In this document: in pieces, positions 17,789 through 26,561 of the stretch
Layout: every line of letters starts with the position of its first letter
Numbering within the stretch: position 1 is the first letter of the stretch
Assembly (NCBI RefSeq): GCF_011316935.1
Contig: NZ_WLYS01000002.1
Location: 62,001 to 126,000, forward strand
Reading direction: 5' to 3'
From: Sphingobacterium chungjuense
GTDB lineage: Bacteria > Bacteroidota > Bacteroidia > Sphingobacteriales > Sphingobacteriaceae
Length of the DNA: 64,000 bases
Notes under the pieces: model-generated
Told to the model about the DNA's origin: nothing
Seen by the model: only the letters and a program-made list of their open reading frames with translations
Database searches by the model: none
Program-made: the position numbers and the translations under genes

Positions 17789-17832
17789 ATCATTTGATTA
17801 CAAAAATCGGTTGTTTTTTGTAATCAAATGAT
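17789..17832. repeat. Perfect 18-bp inverted repeat near the left end of the conjugative element
   Basis: ATCATTTGATTACAAAAA at 17789-17806 is exactly complementary to 17815-17832, with an 8-bp loop. TTACAAAAA recurs at 17839-17847. No T run follows on the minus strand, so it is not an ordinary terminator of the ATPase gene. It could be an element-end structure or an operator. Confidence 0.6.
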
Positions 17833-17862
17833 CTAGCTTACAAAAACTGTCATCAAACTCCC

Positions 17863-18549
17863 TCACTTCCTCTTATCCGATACCTCTTGATCGAAAGCAA
17901 TGAGGTTTACCATCTCGCGTAAGCGAGAGCGTAAACAGTTGCCGTAGGCCTCTTCAATTTCTGTTGCGGACAGGTTGGTCGTGATATGGGTAGTTAATCC
18001 CTTAGATACATACAAATCGTAGCGAGAGAGTAAGATCTCGGCCATCACGTTACACTCGTTGCCGTAGTACTTGATATTATTCTCAATACCCAGATAATCA
18101 AAGCAGTAGCTTCGATGATCTGGTTGATAGAGTTTGCCACGACTGTAACGATGGATCACCTCATAGCAATCTTGAATAAACTCAAAGGTCACATCACGTG
18201 CGTTCTTGATTACAAAGCCATTGTTTCCCACTATACGCATGATGGTCATTAGGGAAGTCTTGCCGCTGCCGATCGGCCCGGTCAGCATAATGCCCTTACC
18301 CAGATCCAGTTGATAGGCCTCGCAGCGCTGCTCATCGCGCAGAAAATAAGCCGATAGCTGCATAATCACGTCTTTGTCGTGCGGACATAGGGCGAAATGA
18401 CTCCCGTAGAGCTGCTGGCCTTTCTGATAGATGTATCGAAAGACTTTCTCCTGCTCAAAGTGGTTCGGAGTAATCATTTCGGTTGTTGGTGTGAAGCTGC
18501 TGTGCACGATTCGAGTTTGCATGGTTTTTGGGTTTAGCATAGTGATCAA
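17863..18549 (-). CDS. DnaC/IstB-like AAA+ ATPase of the conjugative element
   Basis: A 228-residue ATPase (225 if the ATG at 18540 is used). The Walker A motif reads GPIGSGKTSLM near 91-101. A later HITTNLSATEIEEAYGNCLRSRLREM has the sensor-like layout of DnaC-type helicase loaders. It is probably the replication partner of the HTH protein encoded just upstream, whose 3' end it overlaps by about 90 bp. A role in loading a helicase during element replication after transfer is likely but inferred. Confidence 0.75.
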   Translation of the reverse strand: MITMLNPKTMQTRIVHSSFTPTTEMITPNHFEQEKVFRYIYQKGQQLYGSHFALCPHDKDVIMQLSAYFLRDEQRCEAYQLDLGKGIMLTGPIGSGKTSLMTIMRIVGNNGFVIKNARDVTFEFIQDCYEVIHRYSRGKLYQPDHRSYCFDYLGIENNIKYYGNECNVMAEILLSRYDLYVSKGLTTHITTNLSATEIEEAYGNCLRSRLREMVNLIAFDQEVSDKRK

Positions 18550-19285
18550 TATTGCCGATCCAGTTGCGGGCGGCAGCCTTCCAATCCTTCATGGGCGACT
18601 TACCGTCGACGAGCCATCCGTTGGACGAATAGTGGTCCACAAATCGCCTGACTTGCTGCTTGGTAGATTGCTGCTCTATGAAGAACGCGTAGACTAACTC
18701 CATACTCAGCGGCAGGTCTTTTTCTTTTTTCGCGCAACTTTTTTCTTTTTCAAAATCAAGAGCTGCTACCACACCATTTTTTGCACTAGTTGAATTTATT
18801 TTTTCTTCCCTCTTTTGATCGCGCGCGCGACTTCTATTATTTATAATAGAAGTATTATTATTTAAAGTATATAGTTTATTAAAAGGGTTCTTTGTGAGTC
18901 TGGTGGACAGCAAATGGTCAGGTATCGCAATTGAACTAGTAAGGGGTTCATTTACTGAACGGGTATCTAGTTCATCTGCTGTACTGGTATCCGAATTTTC
19001 TAGCGGAAAAAAGGAAATATGACTTCCCAAATGTGGGTGGTATGAAGGCTGATAATCGATGTATCGCTGATGGTGCAAACACCAGATTGCGCGGTGATAG
19101 GTTGCCTTGGAATGGATACGCCCTAGCTGCATGGCCTTATGCCGGGTAATCTGAAGCTGTGCCGTAAAGCGTGACTCATTCCAAAGCTGGAAAAGGGCCA
19201 TAAACAGGCTGAGGTGCGTGGCCGACAGGTTGGCGTCTTGCTGCGTCAGGCTAAAAAACTGACTGAGTGGTTTGATGTAGTTCAT
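18455..19285 (-). CDS. Winged-helix replication/regulatory protein of the conjugative element
   Basis: A 276-residue protein from the ATG at 19285 (MNYIKPLSQFF...); the longer frame upstream is antisense to a converging region and unlikely. Residues about 20-85 form a winged-helix HTH typical of Bacteroidetes element replication proteins (LSATHLSLFMALFQLWNESR, then SKATYHRAIWCLHHQRYIDY). The middle is low-complexity and Ser/Asn-rich. The C-terminus (FVDHYSSNGWLVDGKSPMKD) resembles a conserved tail of the same group. The ATPase gene overlaps its end, so the pair is probably a replication module. Confidence 0.7.
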   Translation of the reverse strand: MNYIKPLSQFFSLTQQDANLSATHLSLFMALFQLWNESRFTAQLQITRHKAMQLGRIHSKATYHRAIWCLHHQRYIDYQPSYHPHLGSHISFFPLENSDTSTADELDTRSVNEPLTSSIAIPDHLLSTRLTKNPFNKLYTLNNNTSIINNRSRARDQKREEKINSTSAKNGVVAALDFEKEKSCAKKEKDLPLSMELVYAFFIEQQSTKQQVRRFVDHYSSNGWLVDGKSPMKDWKAAARNWIGNIDHYAKPKNHANSNRAQQLHTNNRNDYSEPL

Positions 19286-19296
19286 GTTCTGCGGGA

Positions 19297-19383
19297 TTAA
19301 TGGGGATGAACGGTCTGTTTCTCCAAGATTTCTTCGATCTCGCAAAGGGGATAATAGATCGTGTGGCCAAACTTTCGGATATT
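19297..19383 (-). pseudogene. 3' fragment of an excisionase-type HTH gene
   Basis: The last 28 codons of a minus-strand frame read FGHTIYYPLCEIEEILEKQ and a short tail, the C-terminal half of the excisionase/HTH-17-type proteins that sit ahead of the replication module in these elements. Upstream of about 19383 the frame turns into unrelated hydrophobic sequence that is antisense to a plus-strand gene. The N-terminal HTH is therefore missing. This marks a recombination or deletion junction. Confidence 0.6.
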
Positions 19384-19389
19384 GTATGG

Positions 19390-20010
19390 ATGGCTTGGAT
19401 AGGAGAAATAGAAGAGAAGGACGAATATTATCTGCCGCCGAACGGAGAAGAGAAGGAGATGCTGTATACCGTGACTAGTGTAACACGACATACAGTTGAT
19501 GGTGAAGACGAAACGTATATTCCTTCTAAGAATGTTCGAGACTTGATGGGTATAAGTGAAATGTCAAATCACATTTTTCTGGACAACAACGGTAAAGTGA
19601 TTGCAATTAATCATTCTGTTAGACGCGCAAATTATGACCGCCAAGAGATTACAGTAGTTCTGAAAACGGAATTTTTATCTAATATTGAGGAAAATAATTT
19701 GGAAATCGTTTGGTTCGTTGATATGTTTCGCAGTAAAAATGCCCTAAATGATAAAATCAAAAGCGACCAGCATCCTATGAAAACTCGCAAGTATATTGTT
19801 TGGTTCGAAGAAGGCAAGCTGCGTGCCGAAAAATTCTGGGATGCACGTTTTTCCAATCAACGAGACAAAGACCCTAACGAACCAAAAGAACAGGAGGATG
19901 AAGATTTGCCCAATTTCATGATGGATGATGATTATCTTGTCAATCTACAATCTGATCACTTAGATGAAGATGTTGGGCACATGGAAAAAACCTGCTCAGA
20001 AGAAGAATGA
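19390..20010 (+). CDS. Hypothetical protein, possibly 5'-truncated
   Basis: A plus-strand gene of about 206 codons inside an otherwise minus-strand region; the ATG at 19390 is the first after the excisionase-fragment junction. I recognise no family. Features are a beta-rich N-terminal part (YTVTSVTRHTVDGEDETYIP), the stretch LEIVWFVDMFRSKNALNDK near 115-133 and a very acidic C-terminal tail (EPKEQEDEDLPN). There is no clear ribosome binding site, and the longer frame to 19300 is antisense to the excisionase remnant. I think it is the remaining part of a longer gene inserted here. Confidence 0.5.
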   Translation: MAWIGEIEEKDEYYLPPNGEEKEMLYTVTSVTRHTVDGEDETYIPSKNVRDLMGISEMSNHIFLDNNGKVIAINHSVRRANYDRQEITVVLKTEFLSNIEENNLEIVWFVDMFRSKNALNDKIKSDQHPMKTRKYIVWFEEGKLRAEKFWDARFSNQRDKDPNEPKEQEDEDLPNFMMDDDYLVNLQSDHLDEDVGHMEKTCSEEE

Positions 20011-20115
20011 AGTCAGCCAGACTTAATTAAACAAGGGAATTTATAACTTAATATCAAGCTGGTATACGTTTTATCCCTATATGTTCTTTCTTCTCTCGCT
20101 AAAACTTACACACGA

Positions 20116-20148
20116 CAAAAACCCCTGACCCAGTTAAAGATCAGGGGT
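20116..20148 (-). terminator. Terminator of the minus-strand transfer operon
   Basis: The 8-bp stem ACCCCTGA (20121-20128) with TCAGGGGT (20141-20148) is followed on the minus strand by a T run (plus-strand AAAA at 20117-20120). It lies 18 bp after the stop of the last gene of the operon. Confidence 0.8.
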
Positions 20149-20166
20149 GCAGGTGGGCTGGTAGGA

Positions 20167-20787
20167 TTAGCCCATACTTGTAAAGGATTGATAGAACGTT
20201 TCAAATTGTGCTTTTGGTTTATGGGTTCGTATACCCGAACGCACACCAGAAAACTTTTCAAAACGGCTCAGTGAAAAAACACTGGCTGGAATAAAGTATC
20301 TTTTATTGTTAAAACGAAACTCCACTTGGTCATCGACAAGACTAAATCTTGCACTCGTACCGAGTTGCCACGTTGCCACTTTGCAATCGGCCACACGACC
20401 AATTATTCCCGCATCGAATACAGTATGTATTTTAGCATTTGGGAATAGGATTTTAAGCCCAGTAAACTGCTCTTTAGTTGGTAATAAACCCAACGAAGCA
20501 AATGCACTCAAGCAGGACGGGTTCATCCAATTGGGGTGATAATGACAAAAGCACAACAGATCGCTTGCGGAATGACCGGCAAAAAGATGGGTGACGAATA
20601 TAGGCAAGCCCTCCGTCACCAACCACATACCTTTACAGACAGGAATACGGACACCCTTTTCACCCCAATGCTCATGTTCTAGTACCTGATTATCCAATTC
20701 GTAAGTAAACTGAATGTCATCCTCGACTATACTGATATACGGTGCGAAGAAGTTTCGCACTTCAGCTTTTAATTGGATAAATACCAT
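20167..20787 (-). CDS. Conjugative-element hypothetical protein
   Basis: A 206-residue protein of unknown function. Its ATG overlaps the stop of the DUF4099-type gene (TAATG), so the two are translated together, and a terminator follows. The stretch HEHWGEKGVRIPVCKGMWLVTEGLPIFVTHLFAGHSASD (from about 38) has the feel of a small alpha/beta domain resembling a TOPRIM- or primase-associated protein, and FDAGIIGRVADCKVATWQLG follows. It contains no signal peptide or membrane helix, so it is likely cytoplasmic. Confidence 0.65.
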   Translation of the reverse strand: MVFIQLKAEVRNFFAPYISIVEDDIQFTYELDNQVLEHEHWGEKGVRIPVCKGMWLVTEGLPIFVTHLFAGHSASDLLCFCHYHPNWMNPSCLSAFASLGLLPTKEQFTGLKILFPNAKIHTVFDAGIIGRVADCKVATWQLGTSARFSLVDDQVEFRFNNKRYFIPASVFSLSRFEKFSGVRSGIRTHKPKAQFETFYQSFTSMG

Positions 20788-21602
20788 TACCGCGCAACGG
20801 TATGATTATAGCCCATACCCTCTTGCTTATCCCTAAGATTTTGCGCAAGGTCTTGAACGGTTTTTTCTTTTCCTTGTTCTCTTTGTAATTTATCAATCAA
20901 CATCATATTCGCTAATGCTTCATTATAGCCTCTGGAGTACCCCTCGTTTTGTGGTTCGAGCCTACCTCTTAGGTTATTGACTCCACGGAATACCATGTAT
21001 GAGATACCGCCGTCCAATAGCACGGATAGGATAAGCCTTTTACTGTCTGAACGGATGCCTTTGTTATCCGTTGCCGAATGTTGGATTTTCGTTCCATCTG
21101 CGAGTTCCACAACTTCATCGCCACGGAAAGCCTCCTTTTGCTTTTCGGAAAGTTCTTCACCGTTTATTCGGATTGGCACTTGCATTTCTTCGGGATCATA
21201 AGAAACAAATTCCCTTGTCAGTTCATCATATTCAATGATGACTTTCTTCTGTTTGTTGAAGTCAATTTCCTGTTCTTTATTGACAGCGTGCTTTTCACCT
21301 GCGATCAATGCTTTTCCCTCGTCGTCACTCAATAGCGGATGCGATTGTGGTTCACGATAGATCGGATGAATGTTGAGCTGAACAGTACCGTTTTCTCCTC
21401 GGGTAAGAGATAACTTTGCATCAAGCCTGCGGATGGCAAAACCATCGATGTTCAGATCTGCCATACTTAACATACCGGTTCTTCTTCCTGCAAGCAGGGC
21501 TTCCATATTCTCTGGACTGATATTGAACCCTCCGTTTTTGTGAAGCCCCAATTTTCCGAATTCATTTATGGGCATTTCATTTTGTTTGATAGGATATTTC
21601 AT
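20787..21602 (-). CDS. DUF4099/DUF3945-type conjugative-element protein
   Basis: A 271-residue soluble protein. The N-terminal part (INEFGKLGLHKNGGFNISPENMEALLAGRRT) and the later repeat-like KALIAGEKHAVNKEQEIDFN and FVSYDPEEMQVPIRINGEELSEKQKEAF elements match the DUF4099/DUF3945 proteins common in Bacteroidetes conjugative transposons. Their function is unknown; they are usually near the ArdC-like and TOPRIM genes, as here. The gene starts 28 bp after the ArdC-like gene stop. Confidence 0.75.
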   Translation of the reverse strand: MKYPIKQNEMPINEFGKLGLHKNGGFNISPENMEALLAGRRTGMLSMADLNIDGFAIRRLDAKLSLTRGENGTVQLNIHPIYREPQSHPLLSDDEGKALIAGEKHAVNKEQEIDFNKQKKVIIEYDELTREFVSYDPEEMQVPIRINGEELSEKQKEAFRGDEVVELADGTKIQHSATDNKGIRSDSKRLILSVLLDGGISYMVFRGVNNLRGRLEPQNEGYSRGYNEALANMMLIDKLQREQGKEKTVQDLAQNLRDKQEGMGYNHTVAR

Positions 21603-21630
21603 GATGTAAATGTTTGTTAAGTTTTAGACA

Positions 21631-22845
21631 TTATCTTCTGATACCATAGCTGGCTACAGCCTCCTTTTCGGCATTTACTGGGCGATGCAGATCTTCACCT
21701 ACCTTGACAGTATCTGGTTGCTGTTTGGCGTGAAGCAAAGAATTGTATAACCGATCAGTTTTCGACAAGGGGAAAATATTTCCTGTAGTTAAGTCTTCCA
21801 CACGCATACGGTCACGTTTCAGGTAGCCGTGCACTTTGTACAAAGTGTTGTTATATGGAATTTCGTCGCCTATATCTAGGCTGCTTTTCTTCGTTCTTTG
21901 GAATCTTGCGTCGGCCTGAACATTAGCATCCGCTTTGATCTCCCTTTTCTGCTCGAATGCCAAAAGGTAATTAAGAATTTTTTCACCATCGGCAGCGGCC
22001 GTGTGAATTTCAAAAGGTGTGTCGCGTAATATCTTTATCCAACTATCCACGTAAGCAATGTGCTGGCCTGGATCATGGCCAATATGGAGTTCCTGACCGA
22101 TAAGCATGGAAGCGATTTCTGCACGGAGTTCTTCGCGGGCGTATCCCTCTGTTCCAAAGCTGCCAATCATACTTCTATCAAGACGATCCTTGTGCCCCGT
22201 CCAATGACCCAGCTCATGTAGCAAAGTGGAATAGTATTTATCCGATGCGTCGAATTGTTCACGCATCGGCATAGTGATGCTGTCAATTGACGGACTGTAG
22301 AAGGCTCGATCCCCAGCCTTGTGAGTTATGTCTGCTCCCGAGGCGTGAATAATATTTTCAGCCCGTTGAATGGGGTTCCATTGGATTTGCTTTACGTCGG
22401 GTTTTACCATAGGTTCAATACCGTCGATCTGCTGCGCATTGAATACCCATGCGCTGGTAATGATTGCTCTGTCCAAACCTACTTTAGCTTTTACAGGTTT
22501 ACCCTGTTCATCCAAAATCGGCTTACCCTTTTCGTCTTTTTTGGCAATAAGCTCATGGGTCTTAACAAATTGAATTAGAGATGCTTTTTCCCCCTTACGC
22601 ACATTCCAACCTTTAGCGGAAGCTTGATTGAACGTCATCCAACGTGGATCTTCCCGGTCTGACGATAACAATGACAGGCTGTTAATCCCTTTATACCGAT
22701 TACCTGTGATGGCGTTATAGGGCAGTTCAAATGCTGGACTATTGCTATTCCACGGTTTCTGCCACGGTGCCCTACCTTGTTCAAGTTTTTTGATAATGTT
22801 CTCCGCAACTATTTCATGCAGAGATTTTGAATATTTACTATTCAT
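21631..22845 (-). CDS. ArdC-like antirestriction protein (ssDNA-binding domain plus zincin)
   Basis: A 404-residue protein if the ATG at 22845 is used; that start has GGAGG 9 bp upstream, which decides it over the longer frame. Residues about 5-130 are the ArdC N-terminal ssDNA-binding domain (IIKKLEQGRAPWQKPW, FNQASAKGWNVRKGEKASLIQFVK). The middle is a zincin-like peptidase with HELGHWTGH. A small C-terminal part may be a DUF4099-like module. ArdC proteins protect incoming single-stranded DNA from restriction after conjugation, a logical need next to an R-M system. Its start overlaps the stop of the 51-aa gene upstream. Confidence 0.88.
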   Translation of the reverse strand: MNSKYSKSLHEIVAENIIKKLEQGRAPWQKPWNSNSPAFELPYNAITGNRYKGINSLSLLSSDREDPRWMTFNQASAKGWNVRKGEKASLIQFVKTHELIAKKDEKGKPILDEQGKPVKAKVGLDRAIITSAWVFNAQQIDGIEPMVKPDVKQIQWNPIQRAENIIHASGADITHKAGDRAFYSPSIDSITMPMREQFDASDKYYSTLLHELGHWTGHKDRLDRSMIGSFGTEGYAREELRAEIASMLIGQELHIGHDPGQHIAYVDSWIKILRDTPFEIHTAAADGEKILNYLLAFEQKREIKADANVQADARFQRTKKSSLDIGDEIPYNNTLYKVHGYLKRDRMRVEDLTTGNIFPLSKTDRLYNSLLHAKQQPDTVKVGEDLHRPVNAEKEAVASYGIRR

Positions 22846-22993
22846 CTTCATCCACCTCCAGAGATTCACCATCTGACCATTCATCTGCGTATTCCGCGCC
22901 ATAAATGGCAGCTTCCGCTGGTGTAAGTCCTATGTCTTCACCGCTGGCCAGAACACTTAATTTTTGTTGCAGTGATTTTAAATGATAGTTCAT
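22838..22993 (-). CDS. 51-aa acidic protein upstream of ardC-like gene
   Basis: A 51-codon frame with ATG at 22993-22991 and stop at 22840-22838. Its last codons contain the ribosome binding site and the start of the ArdC-like gene (ATGAATAG overlap). The product begins MNYHLKSLQQKLSVLASGED and ends in an acidic tail. The middle reads IGLTPAEAAIYGAEYADEW. There is a 1-bp gap to the stop of the M23 peptidase gene upstream, so it is part of the operon. Function unknown. Confidence 0.7.
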   Translation of the reverse strand: MNYHLKSLQQKLSVLASGEDIGLTPAEAAIYGAEYADEWSDGESLEVDEDE

Positions 22994-22994
22994 G

Positions 22995-23519
22995 TTATTC
23001 GATATTTAGGGGTTGATTTAATTGTTTTCTTAGCTGGCGTAGGAATTTTAAAGGATCAAGAAATTGTCCATTGAATTTTACCGAAAAATGCAAATGTTCG
23101 CCAGTCACTCTGCCCGTCGCTCCCGTAATACCAATGGGTTGCCCCACAGTTACTGTATCACCAGGCGAAACGAGTATCCGGGAAAGGTGACCGTAAATGG
23201 TTTCCACATCTCCATGAAGTACCCGAACATATTTACCAAGTGTATTCTGCTTTCCAGTTGCTTTGATCCGACCGTCAAGCACATTGAATACAGGGTCGGA
23301 ACGGGCGGCAAAGTCAACACCGCTATGAAGTGAAGCTTTACCGCTGATCGGATGAACACGATATCCAAACGGTGATGTAACTCCCAATTCTTTCAACGGT
23401 AGGCTATAGTCGGCAACTTGTCCACAAAGTATAAAGGGAACGAGCATCAACCATCCCAGAAAAAAAGCTGGCATGGCGAATCTGTTCCGAATGCCTGCGG
23501 AACGTTTGGGTTTCTTCAT
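22995..23519 (-). CDS. M23-family peptidoglycan hydrolase of the transfer operon
   Basis: A 174-residue exported protein. A basic N-terminus is followed by a hydrophobic signal segment (FFLGWLMLVPFILCG). The LytM/M23 zinc peptidase motifs are present: HSGVDFA and GEHLHFSVKFNG, with the preceding SPFGYRVHPISG and YGHLS. It probably opens the peptidoglycan locally for assembly of the transfer channel. It lies 108 bp downstream of the coupling-protein gene. Confidence 0.9.
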   Translation of the reverse strand: MKKPKRSAGIRNRFAMPAFFLGWLMLVPFILCGQVADYSLPLKELGVTSPFGYRVHPISGKASLHSGVDFAARSDPVFNVLDGRIKATGKQNTLGKYVRVLHGDVETIYGHLSRILVSPGDTVTVGQPIGITGATGRVTGEHLHFSVKFNGQFLDPLKFLRQLRKQLNQPLNIE

Positions 23520-23627
23520 GATGTTTTGGCTTTTGGTTTAAGGCTTACATTATCTTTAAAAAGTCGGGTGACTATTTTCTTTTTTGTACTCCGTTATTTC
23601 ACTTGATGTGGGAAATTGAATGCTGTC

Positions 23628-25625
23628 CTAGATGGAAACGAACTGTCCGACAATTTTTTCAACCTCCTTGTTAATGCGGAAAAAATTGGACAGTAGGATG
23701 TTTTCTTTTCGATCACCGAAGTCGTAATAAGTGGGCAGTTCCCGATAATTCGCTTCTTCTATTTTGATAGCTTCCATGTCCAGGTTGACACGACAGTTTA
23801 CCGCGGTGGTCTCATATTTGCCCGTAAAGGTTTCTATTGTATCACGGGCAACGACACCAACAATTTCACCTGCTTTTAACGATGCTATTTTCCCTGCCGG
23901 AATGAGCGGTTCTAGTTTTTCGTTCAAAGAAAGCGAGGTTTTTGTACGGTCGATGCTTAGGCTTTCACCCGTTTGCTTGACCTTACCAAACAAGCGTTCC
24001 AACCATTCCAATGTTTCTTTGCTCCTGACTGCGCCGGACAGCACATTACCCATAATGGACGTGATGGTTTCCGCTGTTTCCTTGCCGTATTGTTGGCGCA
24101 ACATAGGCAACTCCTGAAGCCCCAAGACAACCGCTGATAAATTGGATCTGGCCTGTGCTACCAATATGTCTACTCGGTGAATATATAAGCTAGGGGCCTC
24201 ATCCACCACTAAACCTATGGGCAGGTTACCCTTTGTATTGATAAGTTTGGTGACCCGATTAAGTACCACTGACAAACAGGTGGAATTAATGCTTTGTGTG
24301 CTTGGATCGTTGGCGAGCACCAAGATACCGGGGTGCTTGGGGTTACTGATTTGGAGCTCGAAATCATCCGCACCGAAAACCCAAAAAGTTTCCTTAGTAG
24401 CCATTCGGCTAATAAAGATTTTGAGGGTACCAACTTGCCCCTCCAACTGATCGAATGCTTTTGCCTTGTAGGCAGACATGAATGGCGATAAAAGGGAAGC
24501 AAGCTCCCCATTACTGAACAGCACCGTAAAAATCTGTTCATACGAAAGATTAAGAAAGGCAAGTACATGGGGCAGGCTGGAAAAAACCCCATCTTCGTAC
24601 CTGCTGAAAAAGAAGATACAGGCTGCAAGAAAATTGACGGCGGACTGCGTAAAGAATTGGTCGCTACCACCGCTTTTGTCTCCTTTTTTCAAGGCTTCGA
24701 CAAGTGCTTCGGCCGTTTCCGAAGCATCGGCAAGCGTACTCAAGTATTCGCGTTTTAGAGGGTTTACTCGACGGCTCTTTGCGAGGTCGTTGAGATTGAT
24801 AACATGGAAACGGTAATCCTTGCACCGACCGTTCTGCTTGGCCAGCAGGTAATGGTAATAGGCGATCTTGCCGAGATCGGGATATTTCAGATCGTACAAG
24901 CACATGGTAAACGAATTGGCGATCATTTGGCGGATAATCGGCATAATGACCCCAAACGATTTACCACTTCCGGGTACTCCGCAAATGAGACAACCCCTAA
25001 ACAAATTCTCCAACGGTATAAATCCTTTGTGGACTTTGCGCCTGTGATAAAATAATATAGGGATGTTTACCGAATACGGAGTCACCACGGGTTTGATAGG
25101 CTGCATAAAAGATTCTTCCTCGATGTTCCAACGATCCTTTCCAAAGTTAGAGCTGATGATCTTGGACACGTTGTCCATTGCAACATGTACCAAAACTGCT
25201 CCCGCGAACGCACTCGTGATATAGGCAAGGTCATACCAATTCATTTGCCCCCATACTCGAGCCGCTTCACGTCCTTGCAACCACAAGCCCGAAAAAAGAA
25301 TGAGCATCCCCAATACCAATGGGTAAACGATCTGAGTCTTGGAATTAAGGTCTTTTTTCTTTCGGCTTAACGTTCCGATGGAAACTAGACAGATCAGTAC
25401 GAGCGTAAAGAGTTTACTGTTTATCAAATCGGCATAGAACAGCACCCTTGAAAGCCTCTCCGCAAAGAATAGCAAACTGCTATTTGCTACTCCTGTTAAG
25501 AGGAGTCTATCTACATAGAAAAACAAAAAGACTTCAAGGACGATGGATAGGTATATGCCAAATTGTAGGGAGCGGTAAAGTCCCTGTTGCTCTTTGGTTT
25601 CTTCCATAAATAACTTGTTTTTCAT
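23628..25625 (-). CDS. Type IV coupling protein (VirD4/TraG-like, MobC)
   Basis: A 665-residue inner-membrane ATPase that brings the relaxase-DNA complex to the transfer channel. Four hydrophobic segments lie in residues 20-150. Walker A is GVPGSGKS at 216-223. Walker B and downstream motifs are recognisable as LPIGLVVDEAPSLYIHR and SAVVLGLQELPMLRQQYG. Length and layout match the conjugative-transposon T4CP often called MobC. It is separated from traN by 67 bp on the same strand. Confidence 0.92.
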   Translation of the reverse strand: MKNKLFMEETKEQQGLYRSLQFGIYLSIVLEVFLFFYVDRLLLTGVANSSLLFFAERLSRVLFYADLINSKLFTLVLICLVSIGTLSRKKKDLNSKTQIVYPLVLGMLILFSGLWLQGREAARVWGQMNWYDLAYITSAFAGAVLVHVAMDNVSKIISSNFGKDRWNIEEESFMQPIKPVVTPYSVNIPILFYHRRKVHKGFIPLENLFRGCLICGVPGSGKSFGVIMPIIRQMIANSFTMCLYDLKYPDLGKIAYYHYLLAKQNGRCKDYRFHVINLNDLAKSRRVNPLKREYLSTLADASETAEALVEALKKGDKSGGSDQFFTQSAVNFLAACIFFFSRYEDGVFSSLPHVLAFLNLSYEQIFTVLFSNGELASLLSPFMSAYKAKAFDQLEGQVGTLKIFISRMATKETFWVFGADDFELQISNPKHPGILVLANDPSTQSINSTCLSVVLNRVTKLINTKGNLPIGLVVDEAPSLYIHRVDILVAQARSNLSAVVLGLQELPMLRQQYGKETAETITSIMGNVLSGAVRSKETLEWLERLFGKVKQTGESLSIDRTKTSLSLNEKLEPLIPAGKIASLKAGEIVGVVARDTIETFTGKYETTAVNCRVNLDMEAIKIEEANYRELPTYYDFGDRKENILLSNFFRINKEVEKIVGQFVSI

Positions 25626-25692
25626 CTGCTAGAAGGCGGGCTTCGCCAGTCTTCCATCAGTGTCTGTGATTAAAAAGCTGGAAAAAACCGAC

Positions 25693-26541
25693 CTAAAAGG
25701 TGTCGGCATTCAGAATATCTCCGTACTTTATCTTTAGGTTGACTGTACGGCCGGAAGTCTGCTTTTCAGTGAGCGTTACCCGTAGCACCTTACTGCCAGG
25801 AAAGGTTGCTTTTTTCAGCACGAACACATTGCGATGTCTTTTTTTAAACTCAGTCAACGGTTGGTATTGCCACAGGGGTTTAATCTCAACGACCTGCACA
25901 TTTGTTGCTTTGGCAATCTTCTTGTCCTCAATGAAAAGTCGGAGCTCGTCCACATTGTAAGAAAGGTTCGAGGTATTGGTAAACGATACGTCAAGAAAGA
26001 TATAGTCACCTATTGTATTTATGCAATTCAATGCGATACCTATACCGTAATCCCTCTTGCTCCTTAGCGGACGAAGGACATTTTTTGCGAGCAGGCCAAG
26101 TGCAAGGTTTTTCATCTGACTTCGGCTCAATCCGATTTCTGATATTTCCAACGGTCGGGTGTGATCAGGTTTGATTTCAAGCATGGCTGGAATACTCTTG
26201 TCATCAATCCATAGTGGGGCCGTTAGACGGTATTGCGCCAAGAAGTTATCGCCCACAATGGTAACTGTTCCAAGTTCGTAATCGAGGTATTCTGTCTGCG
26301 TGGTGTCCTCGTTCAATTTGATACGCAATACATTTTCGAGGGGCAGGTCGCCCGATACCTGATGCGAAGCAATATCAACGTACCTAATGGGTTCAGGTGA
26401 AAGTATATGCACTGTATGTCCACGGTGCATGCTCAACTCGGGAAGTGTTTCTAACTGGATATCCGTAGCCTGTTGACTGTGTGCTGAGAATCCTAGAAAA
26501 CATAAAAGGAAAAGTATTGGAAAAGTATGTTTCTTTTTCAT
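25693..26541 (-). CDS. traN: Conjugative transposon protein TraN
   Basis: A 282-residue envelope protein with a signal peptide (MKKKHTFPILFLLCFLGFSAHS). The body is beta-rich with the DUF4138 pattern (EISEIGLSRSQMKNLALGLL ... GIGIALNCINTIGDYIFLDV). TraN is thought to contribute to the outer-membrane part of the transfer channel, like VirB9. It follows traM by 20 bp. Confidence 0.88.
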   Translation of the reverse strand: MKKKHTFPILFLLCFLGFSAHSQQATDIQLETLPELSMHRGHTVHILSPEPIRYVDIASHQVSGDLPLENVLRIKLNEDTTQTEYLDYELGTVTIVGDNFLAQYRLTAPLWIDDKSIPAMLEIKPDHTRPLEISEIGLSRSQMKNLALGLLAKNVLRPLRSKRDYGIGIALNCINTIGDYIFLDVSFTNTSNLSYNVDELRLFIEDKKIAKATNVQVVEIKPLWQYQPLTEFKKRHRNVFVLKKATFPGSKVLRVTLTEKQTSGRTVNLKIKYGDILNADTF

Positions 26542-26561
26542 GGTGAAATATTAAAGTGGTT

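Noticed and set aside
24215..24670. Minus-strand 151-codon frame inside the coupling-protein gene
   Set aside because: It is a shadow frame, rich in Ser/Pro/Cys, without conserved motifs, unlike the overlapping frame in the methyltransferase gene.
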